A DNA stretch of 64,000 bases from Pyrus communis (lineage: Eukaryota > Streptophyta > Magnoliopsida > Rosales > Rosaceae): contig NC_084807.1 of assembly GCF_963583255.1 (NCBI RefSeq), positions 28,656,381 through 28,720,380 of the forward strand, in the 5' to 3' direction. Shown here piece by piece: positions 1-11,807 of the stretch (positions within the stretch are counted from its first letter, which is position 1; every line of letters begins with the position of its first letter). Made by a program: the position numbers and the translations under genes. The notes beneath the pieces are model-generated. The model saw nothing but the letters and a program-made list of their open reading frames with translations. It ran no database searches and was not told where the DNA came from.

Positions 1-2479
1 CCGCTTGAGTAGGGTCTAACATCTTTTAGAACCTTGAGACAGAATGTTGTTGCTATGGTAGAAGTTGCCATGTCCTTCACCTCTTGAGAACCCTTCTTTT
101 CGCCGTTCTCCCACTGTAGTGGGCATCTGAAGACTACAGTTTCCAAGTCCTTGGCCATGAGCACAAATGCTTCTACTTTTGTCTGACTTTTGACATGTTT
201 GCTGGAGATTGGAAGTTCTGTGAAACAGTCTGATGCCCGATCCAGAAGTTCTTCCCCGTAAAATTGACATTTCCCGAGGCGCTTGATGGACATTGATGAG
301 ATTCCTTGCCCAACTTGACTATCACTCGATGCGTAGGTCCACATTGTCCCTTCGATAATAAACACCATACAATCGAGTGGATCTCCCGCTCGAAAAACAA
401 AGCTGTTCTTATTGTACGTCATTGGCTTTAGATAGTTGCACAGCAGCGTCAACACATATTCATCCATGTGCTTAAGCACTTTTACCTATCACCAGAACAA
501 CATTGCTGTGAAAATGGAAGCAATTAAGAAATGGAGAGAGATCGAGTCTTGAAGAACATATTGTTCTAAGTGTATCCATGAAAAGATGGCATTTTACAGG
601 GTCTTTGGTTTGCTTGGGAAGAATAAGGAATGGGTTGTGGACATCAGCATATTTGTCTTTTTCCCATGCTTGCTCTATGCTATTCTCGATTTCTTTCTTG
701 ATATTATCAGGGAATTTATATACGGATATCCACGTGCGTACATCTACCTTCTTTATCCCAATCTTTCGTCTTGTCTCTTCCGATTTTGTAGCCTCCATCT
801 GTATTAAAGTCTGCCTCACCACAAGTAGAATTCATTCATAAGCTCGATCCATGATCTCCTATGTCCTAAACAGCTACATACCAGAAAGGCATGTTTCACC
901 AAAGAACTTACGTATCTTAGATAATTTGAAATGGGACAGTTAGGTTCAGGTCCAAATAACGAAGCTCTTTTTTTAATTTGAATCCAATCGTAACATATCT
1001 ATATCATGACAAGATTACACAATTTTAAGCAAACGTATTTAAGATAGAATCTAATACAACTAATTTTGAAGAGGTAGATCACAAGCAAAAAATATGATAT
1101 GGGTAGATTGTCGACAAAAAAATATATGATGTGTATATATTAAATAAGTAAAAAAAATTGAATGTAGCATGATTTAAGGGATTTAATTCTTACGATTTAG
1201 ATATTACAATTCTTTAAAATTTTCTGTTTTATCGCAAATTTAATAAAAAGATAATAGTACCTATTTTTAAAAAGTGCCCTATTCTTAATAATACCTTACA
1301 AAATTGGATTTTGAATTTACCCACCATTTCACAAGTATTTGTATACGACACGGGACCTAAAGAAAAACGATTGAAAAATAAAACTGATATATTGTGGGAT
1401 TCAGTATATACCAACCTGTACATTGCCGATGAGATATAAAAACAGTAGCAAGCCAATGAAAGAAATAAGAATTGCAAACAAGTTTTCCCAGACATACGTA
1501 CTTGTTGTCAGATTCGTCCCAAATTTACTGCAAAATATTGTAGGTACATGATATCATATTAGACAATGTTGCAGAATTAGATAACCCCAAAAAATGTATT
1601 TGTTACATATTCTCCAGAAATTGTTGATTGTCAATGGATATACTGTGAACCTTAGATTTCGCAGGCCCCACCAGAAAGAGAAAAGGAACTTCTTGATAAA
1701 CTTTTTACGCTCCGTGTTTTGATTCTTAAGTGAATCAAGAAATATTCCAAAGTTAAATGAAGATGAAGCACCATCTGGAGTATCCAACAGGCAATGCTCG
1801 TTTAGAAGTGTTATATTTCTTGCAGTAGTACTCCGACTATTGCAATAGAAAGCATCCGTACATTCTCTGAGATCTATACTAGGATTTACACAAGTCTCGT
1901 ACCAACATGATACCTCTCGTAGAATAGAAAAAAACGTACCAAAAAGCTCCAAAGTACCTAAATTCATAACATGCAAACACAAAACCCTAGATAATTAGTC
2001 TCTTTATAAGAATAGAATTAATTAATACAGAATATTCTCTGTGATTGAAAAAATATATGTCAATTGTAATTAAATTAAGATTCCTACCACATGAGTTTTC
2101 TCAAACCCTACTTAGGTTGCAAACATTGTACATGATTAATTCAAATGAGTTATATTTGAACACTTGATAGGAGCATTTTTATGCGACTTAATTGGCTTGT
2201 TCTCATGCATTTATGTTGTTTTTCCTTAGTTAGTTTAGTGTTTAAAGTCATTTTCGTGCAATTTCAGGTTTTAGTGTCAAACTATGCAAAAAGAAGCAAT
2301 TTGGAGCATTCTAGAGCATTTTTGGGCCAAGATTGGATAGTGCAAGCATGGAGGCATGAGGATGGACGAATTTGAAGGCTTGAATTCAGTTAGGGAGCTG
2401 CAAGGGGGCCTAAAAACCTTATTTCTAGAAGGCTTTATCTATTCACACATGGTGCCTAATTTCTGTATTGGAAGAACAA

Positions 2480-2688
2480 GCCGTCCTAGCTTGTCACTAG
2501 CCGTCCTAGCTTGTCACTAGCCGTCCTACCTTATCTCCTAGCCATCCTAGCTTGTCTCCTAGCCGTCCTACCTTGTCTCCTAGCTTGTCACTAGCCGTCC
2601 TAGCTTGTCACTAGCCGTCCTACCTTGTCTCCTAGCCGTCCTAGCTTGTCTCCTAGCCGTCCTACCTTGTCTCCTACCTTGTCCAAGC
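2480..2688 (+). repeat. Tandem array of about 20-bp units in the LTR upstream of the TATA box
   Basis: Units of the form TAGCCGTCCTAGCTTGTCAC or TAGCCGTCCTACCTTGTCTCC repeat roughly ten times, in two interleaved variants. The same array lies at 7760-7968 in the 3' LTR. The position, about 100 bp upstream of the TATA box, is that of an enhancer-like U3 array. Confidence 0.85.
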
Positions 2689-2779
2689 TACACACATATA
2701 TCCTTTAAGTGTTTCATGTATAGAATTTCTGGTACAAAAACCTTTTGGTTTCAACTAAGTTCTAAACCTTTCCTAGCCC

Positions 2780-2787
2780 TATAAATA
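2780..2787 (+). promoter_or_regulatory. TATA box of the LTR promoter
   Basis: TATAAATA lies downstream of the U3 tandem array in the middle of the LTR. The same motif is at 8060-8067 in the 3' LTR, which reads toward CNGC exon 3 on the opposite strand. Confidence 0.7.
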
Positions 2788-4150
2788 AGGCTTTGCAGCA
2801 AGGCACTAAGGGAATCACTCATTCACCCAATTTTCGTCCATTCATCTAGCCACACCACTCTCCACATCCTAAAATCCTAGAAACACAATTCCAACCAAAC
2901 ACTACACCTTGCCGTGCCTATCCTCCATCCAATTCCATAATCCCTGATCCTAAAACACATCCCAACCATCCCATCCACCTTTATGCCGTAGCAAGGAGAA
3001 AGAAGGAAGGACTCTTGGATGCTCAAGCTTCGTCGTTGGTGCATTCTAGGTGTAATTCGTTTTATGATTTCAATGTTTAATTTATTTTCCTTTCATTTTG
3101 CTATGAACATGAATGGCTAAACCCCTATTGGTTAGGGGTGATTTCGAAGCCATAACTATGTGTGCAAGTTGATTTGATAAATTCCAGTTATGAGTTCTTG
3201 AATCGTGAATGCAATTGGCTTAACTGTGCGAGTAATAACGTATTTGTGTTTGTTAATTAGGGGTCGACACTTAATTGGCTTGCATGAATATGATGCTAGA
3301 ATATAAGTTTGTTTCACATAATTGGCACACACTTATATGCACAAGTAGTGAAGATTGCTAGTCACAATCGCGTTAAGTTCAATTCCTAGCATAAGTGTCA
3401 TGATGTCATAGTCACAAGTGCTTTGTTAATGCTTATAGTTTTCATTGAACGTAATGATCTTTGATTGTATCTTTATTATGATGTCATGTAAGGAACTTTT
3501 GAAGAATGCTTTGGGTTGTCGTATGATGTCATCCAATTCAATAACACAAGGAAAACTTGAGAATTAACTAGTGATGTCACGGTTAATTTGGGGCATTGTC
3601 ATTCATAATTCTATGAAGGAATAACTGGAAATCGAGTCATTTGCATACTTGTCATGTGTGGAGAAAGAACCCCTAACTAGTCCATCATCCATTAAAAACC
3701 CCAAAAACGTTTCAAGATCAGTTTTACTTTGCAATCTGTTTTCTCAACTTTAATTTCGTCCAAATCAAATCCCCCTTTACTTTGAAGTCTCAATTTAGTT
3801 AGAAATTGTTTTGGTTCATGTTTTTAAGTGTTTTGAGTCATGTTTTCAACCAATTTCGTCCAAATTAGTGTAGGTGCTCAAAACTGCCCAGAAAGTGGTT
3901 TTTAGGCAGTTTTGAGTCTTCTAGTTGCTGTTTTGAGTTTTTGTTTTGTTTTAGTGTTTTAACTTTGGTTTTTCATTCTTTGAGTCCAAATTAGTGTTTT
4001 TAACTTTGTTTTGGACTTCTTAGGTCAGTTTTCAAGAGTTTAGCAATCCCTCCTAATCCCCGGTTTTGAACGATCCCTACTTACATACTTTGCTACAATT
4101 GTCAGAAAAGGGTTTAATTTGTGTGCTTAATATATTTTGCATCAAATTTT

Positions 4151-4168
4151 TGGCGCCGTTGCCGGGGA
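4151..4168 (+). other. Primer binding site complementary to tRNA-Asp
   Basis: TGGCGCCGTTGCCGGGGA begins 6 bp after the LTR end. It is the exact complement of the plant tRNA-Asp 3' end including CCA, the primer usual for Athila-type elements. Confidence 0.92.
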
Positions 4169-4276
4169 TTAGCAACTTTGCTAATCCCTTGGATTGTTTT
4201 ATTTTCGTTTATTTTATTTTATTCCAGATTCTTCATCTTGTGTTGTTTCTTGTTTCAGGTACTAGAGAAGCAAGGC

Positions 4277-5494
4277 ATGGCAATTGCTAATCTTCAAGCT
4301 CAAATAGCGAATCTTATGTGTCAGTTATCACTGTATGCTAAAGGGTCCACAATGCAAAGTGTCCCTACATTTGGTGCTCCTTATAGGCAAGAATATCAAG
4401 CAAATCTATGTCCACAAAGAAGTTGGGAGAATGTCAATACTTGGGGTTATCAAGATCATAATCAATCAAGGAACAATTGGTTTTCCAACATGTACAATTC
4501 AGATTGGAGTGATCATTCAAACTCTATATGGTGGGAATCTCAAAAAGTTCAACAAGAAGGATATTGGCAGCCATATGAGGAGTTATATTCAAGCCCTATG
4601 CAGCCACCACAACCTCATATACAACCTGCCCAAACAAATTGAGGTGCGTCTTTGTATAATGATACGCTTATTAAGTTACTCACCAATTTGTCTCAGGGGC
4701 AAGAAAATCAAAAGAAAGCAATGCAAAATCGAGACAAAAGGTTGGATCACTTGGAAAAGCAAATTGGGCAGATAGCGGAGTTCGTAGGACAATTTCAATA
4801 CCAAGGCAAACTCCCTATTTCAACCATTGCAAATTCGAAGGGAGGATTTGAAACCACCAATGCTATCACGTTAGGAAGTGGCAAAGAGGTTGGAACGGAC
4901 CCTCAACCATCACAATCAAATCACAAGGAAGACGAAAGATTGCAATTTGAGGAAGAGGAGTTGGACAAAGCCACGGAAAGGGTGGAAACACCTTTGCCGC
5001 AGCCACCTCAAGACCCCAATTCGCCCACCATAGGTAAGGTTGTTCCAAATTTAATTCTTTCTAACCCTATTCCACCCAATGTCCCTATTCCTTGCAGGTT
5101 CATGAATTCCAAGGAAGAAGAAAGTGAAAAAGACATCTTGGAAGCCCTTCCAAAGGTGCAAAGTATGGAATATCAAGAATTCGTCAAAGAGGATGTTCTT
5201 GAGGCAAACAACCCCAAAGAAGTTGAATTTTATGACATAGGACAAGGAACAATCCTCACACCAAATCTGTCCAAGTGCAAAGTTCCTGAAACGTTCAAAG
5301 AAGATGTGTTTATCCTTGAGTTCTTGTTGGAGGACATAGGTAAGCCACCTCCTCCAATTTCAATTTCCTTTTATACTAATAGGTTGTTGATGATTCAGGC
5401 ACCCAATCTTGAATTTAAACCATTACCGGATCATTTCAAGTATCACCTTCCATTCAAAGATCAACTCCATGCCGTGGGCACCAATGGTGCCTGA
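4277..5494 (+). pseudogene. gag-like frame of the Athila-like element, split by an in-frame TGA
   Basis: The frame reads from ATG 4277 to TGA at 4640-4642, then continues open in the same frame to 5494. The first part is rich in Gln, Asn, Trp and Pro; the second has a coiled-coil-like NLSQGQENQKKAMQNRDKRL stretch, then an acidic Pro-rich region. The last 40 residues (NLEFKPLPDHFKYHL) resemble the linker that precedes reverse transcriptase in plant gypsy polyproteins, after which the frame stops. This suggests that most of pol was deleted, joining gag to the RT border. No zinc knuckle or protease motif was found. Confidence 0.75.
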
Positions 5495-7430
5495 ACGTGT
5501 TCTTCGTCCGGCTGCAAGACGTTAAAGAAAGCGCTACTTGGGAGGCAACCCATGCCATTCAACAAAGGAAGACCTAGAAAGCACTCCAATTCCAGATTTG
5601 CGTTCCTAAACCCTTCTCTTTGTTGATTCCTTCTAATCTGCCTATTTAGTTGTTTTACTTGCTGTTTGTGTGTTTCTTTGTGTGATTCTATGCTTAAAAC
5701 ATTGAGGACAATGTTTGATTTAAGTGTGGGGGGGTAACTAAGTGTTTTTCATTCAAATTCGTGGGATTTTATCACCCATTATTTCAAAACTTGTTCCTTG
5801 CTGTTTTTAAGTGTTTTTAAGCAGTTTTGGTGTGTTTTAGTATGTTTTGAAGTAAAAATCCGAAAATCAAAGAAAAATTTGAAAAATTTGTTTTAAAAAA
5901 CCCAAAAAAGAGTTGTTTTTGTGTGTTTGTTTGTGTCTTAGGGTACCTTCCAACACAATGATGAGGATTTGGTTTTTAAATACATGGCTGTTAAAGAGAG
6001 TGATTAACATGGATGAAAGTTTGATTTACTCTATGTTTATGCTTGGTTGTGGTTATAACTTATGAATTCACATGCAATCATAAAAAAAAAAAATAAAAAA
6101 ATAAAAAAAAAATCAGTTTTTGTAACATGCTTGAAGGAAGGAACTCAAATTACAACCTTGTGAGACTTGAACCTAAACGTTTATTTGGAGAGTTCAAATC
6201 TGTGCATTCTTTGTTTTCTAAAATCGTTGCATGATCTCATTATTCTTTGCTTGGTTGCTACTTAGAAGGCGTTTCATCATTTAGTTCCAAACACTAGAAG
6301 TCATGCCCATTTCATTCAAAGCATGGTATTGATTAGCATAACACATATTCAAGATGAAGTTGTGTAGTGACCACCACTTTAGCCAAAAAGCCGTGTGCCC
6401 TACTCCATTATATGTTTAGGTGTTAACCCCATTGAGCCTTGTTTAGCCTTTTCTTTGTTAACCCACATTACCCTCACCTAGCCTAGATTAGGACTATCCA
6501 TACCCTCGTTCTTAAAGTATAGTAAGCATGATTCAAATGGAATTCCTTTATGACAGAAACCAAGTGTGGGGGAAGTTTTTATTTTGAGAATTATGTGCCA
6601 TAAGCACGGGTAGAAAGAAAAGAAAAGAAAAATTCGTGAAAAAAAAATAAATAAATAAAGTATGAAAAGAGTTGAACAATATGAGAAAAAAAGTTCCAAG
6701 GTGTTGTTTGTTGAAGAAAGGGTCCAAAAAGTTGAATTCGGCCCCAAGAAGTTGTTTAAAGTCTTCCCCTTGTATTTTTAAGTTAATTTCTGCAAACTAA
6801 GTGAATTCTAAGTCTTAACTTCATTACTTTGCTTACTAATGCTTGAAGAACGTTTGTTTTCCCTATCCTTTCTTTGTTAACCAATACCCCAAGCCCCGTT
6901 GCAACCCTTAAACTTCTATCTTGAGTGTTATGTGTTTCAATTTGTTGAGTTTGAATTTGGTATGAGCATATGGTGTCACTGGTTCTCGCATCTAAGTAGT
7001 AGCATTCCATTCATGAGATCATATCTAAACATGCCTATTAACTCCGGAAATTGCGTTCTTTGTGATACATATATGTGAGCATTCGTTTTTATATCTACAT
7101 CAATTCTCTCACATATAACTAGTATAGGGTGTGTAGTTAGAAAATCTGAGTGAAAATATAGTGCAAATCTATTAAGGATAGAAGGAATTCTCTAAGGCAT
7201 GTTACTACATTCAAAACATTGTTTTAATTGGTTAATTGTGAACTAGTAAGTAGTGACTATGATTAAGCATGTGCTTAAGTGTTAAATTGACTCAAATCTG
7301 TGGGAATGATAATCTTTAACATATCATGTGCATTGGAAATCCCTGAGGCAAACGTTGGAAGGTTTAGATTATGTTTGTTTGTTTTGTCTTGTTTTATTTC
7401 TTTGTTTTGCTCGAGGACTAGCAAAAGCTA
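5495..7430 (+). other. Non-coding 3' interior of the Athila-like element
   Basis: Almost 2 kb without a credible gene. It opens with a block (5495-5560, including GCTACTTGGGAGGCAACCCA) that I recall as conserved after gag-pol in many plant gypsy relatives. An ATTGAGGACAATG motif with a G-run lies near 5700-5736, followed by A-rich tracts (6080-6115, 6640-6660) and a second AAGTGTGGGGGAA motif near 6560. The short open frames here lack coding character. Confidence 0.7.
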
Positions 7431-7444
7431 AGTGTGGGGGAATT
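7428..7444 (+). other. Polypurine tract of the Athila-like element
   Basis: TAAGTGTGGGGGAATT directly precedes the 3' LTR and is the expected plus-strand primer site. Confidence 0.75.
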
Positions 7445-9424
7445 TGATAGGAGCATTTTTATGCGACTTAATTGGCTTGTTCTCATGCATTTATGTTGTT
7501 TTTCCTTAGTTAGTTTAGTGTTTAAAGTCATTTTCGTGCAATTTCAGGTTTTAGTGTCAAACTATGCAAAAAGAAGCAATTTGGAGCATTCTAGAGCATT
7601 TTTGGGCCAAGATTGGATAGTGCAAGCATGGAGGCATGAGGATGGACGAATTTGAAGGCTTGAATTCAGTTAGGGAGCTGCAAGGGGGCCTAAAAACCTT
7701 ATTTCTAGAAGGCTTTATCTATTCACACATGGTGCCTAATTTCTGTATTGGAAGAACAAGCCGTCCTAGCTTGTCACTAGCCGTCCTAGCTTGTCACTAG
7801 CCGTCCTACCTTATCTCCTAGCCATCCTAGCTTGTCTCCTAGCCGTCCTACCTTGTCTCCTAGCTTGTCACTAGCCGTCCTAGCTTGTCACTAGCCGTCC
7901 TACCTTGTCTCCTAGCCGTCCTAGCTTGTCTCCTAGCCGTCCTACCTTGTCTCCTACCTTGTCCAAGCTACACACATATATCCTTTAAGTGTTTCATGTA
8001 TAGAATTTCTGGTACAAAAACCTTTTGGTTTCAACTAAGTTCTAAACCTTTCCTAGCCCTATAAATAAGGCTTTGCAGCAAGGCACTAAGGGAATCACTC
8101 ATTCACCCAATTTTCGTCCATTCATCTAGCCACACCACTCTCCACATCCTAAAATCCTAGAAACACAATTCCAACCAAACACTACACCTTGCCGTGCCTA
8201 TCCTCCATCCAATTCCATAATCCCTGATCCTAAAACACATCCCAACCATCCCATCCACCTTTATGCCGTAGCAAGGAGAAAGAAGGAAGGACTCTTGGAT
8301 GCTCAAGCTTCGTCGTTGGTACATTCTAGGTGTAATTCGTTTTATGATTTCAATGTTTAATTTATTTTCCTTTCATTTTGCTATGAACATGAGTGGCTAA
8401 ACCCCTATTGGTTAGGGGTGATTTCGAAGCCATAACTATGTGTGCAAGTTGATTTGATAAATTCCAGTTATGAGTTCTTGAATCGTGAATGCAATTGGCT
8501 TAACTGTGCGAGTAATAACGTATTTGTGTTTGTTAATTAGGGGTCGACACTTAATTGGCTTGCATGAATATGATGCTAGAATATAAGTTTGTTTCACATA
8601 ATTGGCACACACTTATATGCACAAGTAGTGAAGATTGCTAGTCACAATCGCGTTAAGTTCAATTCCTAGCATAAGTGTCATGATGTCATAGTCACAAGTG
8701 CTTTGTTAATGCTTATAGTTTTCATTGAACGTAATGATCTTTGATTGTATCTTTATTATGATGTCATGTAAGGAACTTTTGAAGAATGCTTTGGGTTGTC
8801 GTATGATGTCATCCAATTCAATAACACAAGGAAAACTTGAGAATTAACTAGTGATGTCACGGTTAATTTGGGGCATTGTCATTCATAATTCTATGAAGGA
8901 ATAACTGGAAATCGAGTCATTTGCATACTTGTCATGTGTGGAGAAAGAACCCCTAACTAGTCCATCATCCATTAAAAACCCCAAAAACGTTTCAAGATCA
9001 GTTTTACTTTGCAATCTGTTTTCTCAACTTTAATTTCGTCCAAATCAAATCCCCCTTTACTTTGAAGTCTCAATTTAGTTAGAAATTGTTTTGGTTCATG
9101 TTTTTAAGTGTTTTGAGTCATGTTTTCAACCAATTTCGTCCAAATTAGTGTAGGTGCTCAAAACTGCCCAGAAAGTGGTTTTTAGGCAGTTTTGAGTCTT
9201 CTAGTTGCTGTTTTGAGTTTTTGTTTTGTTTTAGTGTTTTAACTTTGGTTTTTCATTCTTTGAGTCCAAATTAGTGTTTTTAACTTTGTTTTGGACTTCT
9301 TAGGTCAGTTTTCAAGAGTTTAGCAATCCCTCCTAATCCCCGGTTTTGAACGATCCCTACTTACATACTTTGCTACAATTGTCAGAAGAGGGTTTAATTT
9401 GTGTGCTTAATATATTTTGCATCA
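7445..9424 (+). repeat. 3' LTR of the Athila-like element
   Basis: Same length as the 5' LTR, with three substitutions seen by eye and no indel. It is followed directly by the ACACT target duplication and the rest of CNGC intron 3. Confidence 0.95.
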
Positions 9425-11807
9425 ACACTATCCACTTTCAAAAATGCTACATCCATAATCCAATATTAATAATTATAATACAAATGAATTAAAATAGAAT
9501 GACAATTAAGGTTAAACTTACATGACTGGCAAGAATGTAGAGAAACAAGTTGAATAGACTCTTAGCCCTTATCCCATTACTCCTATTGAATACCTTGGCC
9601 GACAGGTGAATTCGAAAAATCCTCGGAACATATTGACCGAGAAGAAACATATTCACAACCTTTTGGTGTTCCACAAATCCTGAGCGTTTCATTGGGTAAA
9701 ACACTATTAGCAGCTGCAGAAAATTAAAAGATAAAGGGTTAGAACATAGAAGTCCATCAATTTCAGCAAACTACGTACAAAAACAAAAATCAGAGTTTAG
9801 TTAATTTCTCTTACTTGTGGGAGGGGAAGAAGAGCTAAAACGTCTAATATGATGGATAACGACGACATGTTCTGAGCCATTTCCCAGGAATATTGAATCA
9901 ACTCTCTGATTTTCGATTTCTCACCCGAATTTCCCCCGGTTTGTTCCCCCTCCGCGGATGGTCCATTTTTATTCGTTTTGGAAGTCCTCGGCTTTGTTTC
10001 CATTGTCTTACTCGAATTTCTCCTGGTTTGTTCCACTGCCGCGGAGAGTCCATTTTTTAGGGTATCTGTTTTGGAGGGTGGCCCATCCACACCAGTCCCT
10101 GAGTTTCTTTCCGATTTTGTCTTTTGAACAGAGTCACAACTTTCACATATAAAATGCATCAGGAAAATGACATCTGTGAGTGATCTCATAAGAAGAGCAA
10201 CAATTCTCAACGTTTTATCCATTTGAAGGCACTTTTTATCCTGATCGATGATTACAACATAAAAGAACAAAGGATCCATGGAGACAGCAAATACACATGA
10301 TATCACAAATATGATGTTCCACATTCGAAGGTAAGGCGCCTGATGCACAGTAAAAATGTCCTTTATTTTTTCCTTCATCTTCCGGTTTTTGGGCACTCGT
10401 CTCATTTCCAGCCATTGGTTTCGAACGTTCATTTCTGGGAAACACGCAACAAATGAAATTCATATGCATTTACCCTAAACCCTAATATGAGCCTCGACCT
10501 AACAAATTAAACAAGATAAAATCAGACAAAAATCAGATTGTCATATAGGTGCATTTCAGACGACGTTCGCTACAAGAAGTACCTGTCCTTGCATGTAACG
10601 GAAAATAATAAGGACAGTGCTATATTACAATTTAATTTTACAATCATTTGTATTATCTTTTTAATAGAATTAGCGTCCATTAATACATGGGGGTCTCATC
10701 TCTATTAAAGAGATGATACAATTAGATGGTAAAAATAACATTATTGCGATCATGGTGCCTTGCTATACTTTGAGAGAGACAGATAGGAGCATGCTAATTT
10801 CAGAATTCGAAATACTTAAAAAGAGAGTAGAGAGCAGAGAGAGTACGAACCTGTCTGTTTTCTCTTCTACCTGGTTCTCCACATCTGAATTTCTTTCCTC
10901 GACATTTTTACCCATAATAACTCAAATATATATGTACTCAATGACCTTGATGATGAGTAAAGAAGATTACTGAAATAAAGCTACAACGAGATCTTCAGTT
11001 TACAAGGTGGCGAGAGAACAGCATGCCGAAGCTAGCATGTGAGTTTAGTGGCAGAAACTGAAGTTGCTAGCTGCATTGTCATTCTCTTAGAGCAAGTCCA
11101 GCCCTTCTTCAATGGCCCGGCACCAAGTGAAGAAAATGGCCCGGCACTGTGTCCATCAGCTCCAGCCCGGAAAATAGGCTGGCACCCAGCCCGTGCCAGT
11201 CAAGAGGCCAGCCCAAAATGGACAGACCCAGAGGCCGGTCCGTGTGCTGGCGCGTGCAACACACGCGGTGGAACCAGCGAGTAGCCGACAGCGTCTGCAG
11301 CAGTGGGGCCCGCGGTGCAGGGCAAGTGGGCTGAGTCTGTCAAAGGGCTACGTGGCCCTCCTCAGAGCTGTTGGATTTCCAACGGCTAGTTTATGTAGGC
11401 CGTTGGATTTCCAACGGTAAAAAAAATTTAAATTTCACTTTTAAATTGGACCGTACGATCACAGATCAACGGTCCACGTTTTTTTCACCAAAAATTAAAA
11501 AAAAAAAAAAAAAAAAAAAAGGCCCAACGGTCAAAAATTTGATCGTTGGCCACATGGCGGCGTGTTGGCTGTTGGATTTGATTATTTTTCAAATCCAACG
11601 GTCCAGATTAATTACAACATTAAAATTTATTAAAAATTAATTAAAAAATGTCAAAAATTTTTTAAAAAATACAGAAAAATTTTAAAAAATTAATTTTTTT
11701 TCTATAAATACCTAACCCTCATCTTCCACCTTACACCACATTTCAATATTTTCTACACTTTCTACACTTTCTACATTTGAATATTTTGTACACTTTGAGA
11801 GAAAAAA

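Larger units (their letters stand above)
2165..4144 (+). repeat. 5' LTR of the Athila-like element
   Basis: It starts TGATAGGAGC and ends TTTTGCATCA, the usual TG...CA form. Inside are a tandem array (2480-2688), a TATA box (2780-2787) and a long AT-rich R/U5 region. A 64-codon open frame at 2181-2375 recurs in the 3' LTR and has no coding features. Confidence 0.95.
2165..9424 (+). mobile_element. Non-autonomous Athila-like Ty3/gypsy element with two 1,980-bp LTRs
   Basis: Two direct LTRs of 1,980 bp flank a 3.3-kb interior. The interior has a tRNA-Asp primer binding site, a gag-like frame broken by one stop, a long non-coding 3' part and a purine-rich tract. No RT, integrase or protease motifs are visible. 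The element is flanked by ACACT at 2160-2164 and 9425-9429. Copy B at about 35744-35752 shows the unfilled site with a single ACACT. I find three base differences between the LTRs (3041, 3113 and 4108 against 8321, 8393 and 9388), so the insertion is recent. It sits in intron 3 of CNGC copy A in the opposite orientation. Confidence 0.95.
1..10915 (-). pseudogene. Copy A: CNGC pseudogene, near-identical to B, truncated by the window edge
   Basis: The same seven exons as copy B are present: 10915-10851, 10434-9815, 9713-9522, 1957-1651, 1527-1416, 810-562 and 485 to beyond base 1. Exon 2 lacks 14 bp relative to B (a deletion between two TTTATTTTTT tracts near 10371), which shifts the frame just before S1. 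Exon 4 is 307 nt instead of 305: one T is added near 1952 and one base near 1930, so its start reads into an early stop. The donor after exon 6 reads AT (560-561) where B has GT. Intron 3 holds the 7.26-kb LTR element at 2165-9424. The last exon is open as far as it can be read. The C-terminal end lies outside the window. A functional full-length channel is very unlikely. Confidence 0.88.

Noticed and set aside
16..400. Minus-strand frames at 16-270 and 173-400
   Set aside because: Alternative frames of CNGC exon 7; the true frame reads DEYVLTLLCNYLKP and is open to the window edge.
578..841. Plus-strand frames opposite CNGC exon 6 (also 34164-34427 and 44774-45010)
   Set aside because: They are antisense shadows of the conserved exon on the minus strand.
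2181..2375. 64-codon open frame in the LTR, also at 7434-7655
   Set aside because: It lies in U3 of a retrotransposon, with no domain or coding bias.
11039..11420. Three overlapping plus-strand frames at the left end of the Harbinger element
   Set aside because: Non-coding GC-rich subterminal sequence upstream of ORF1; frames cross the transposon border at 11090.
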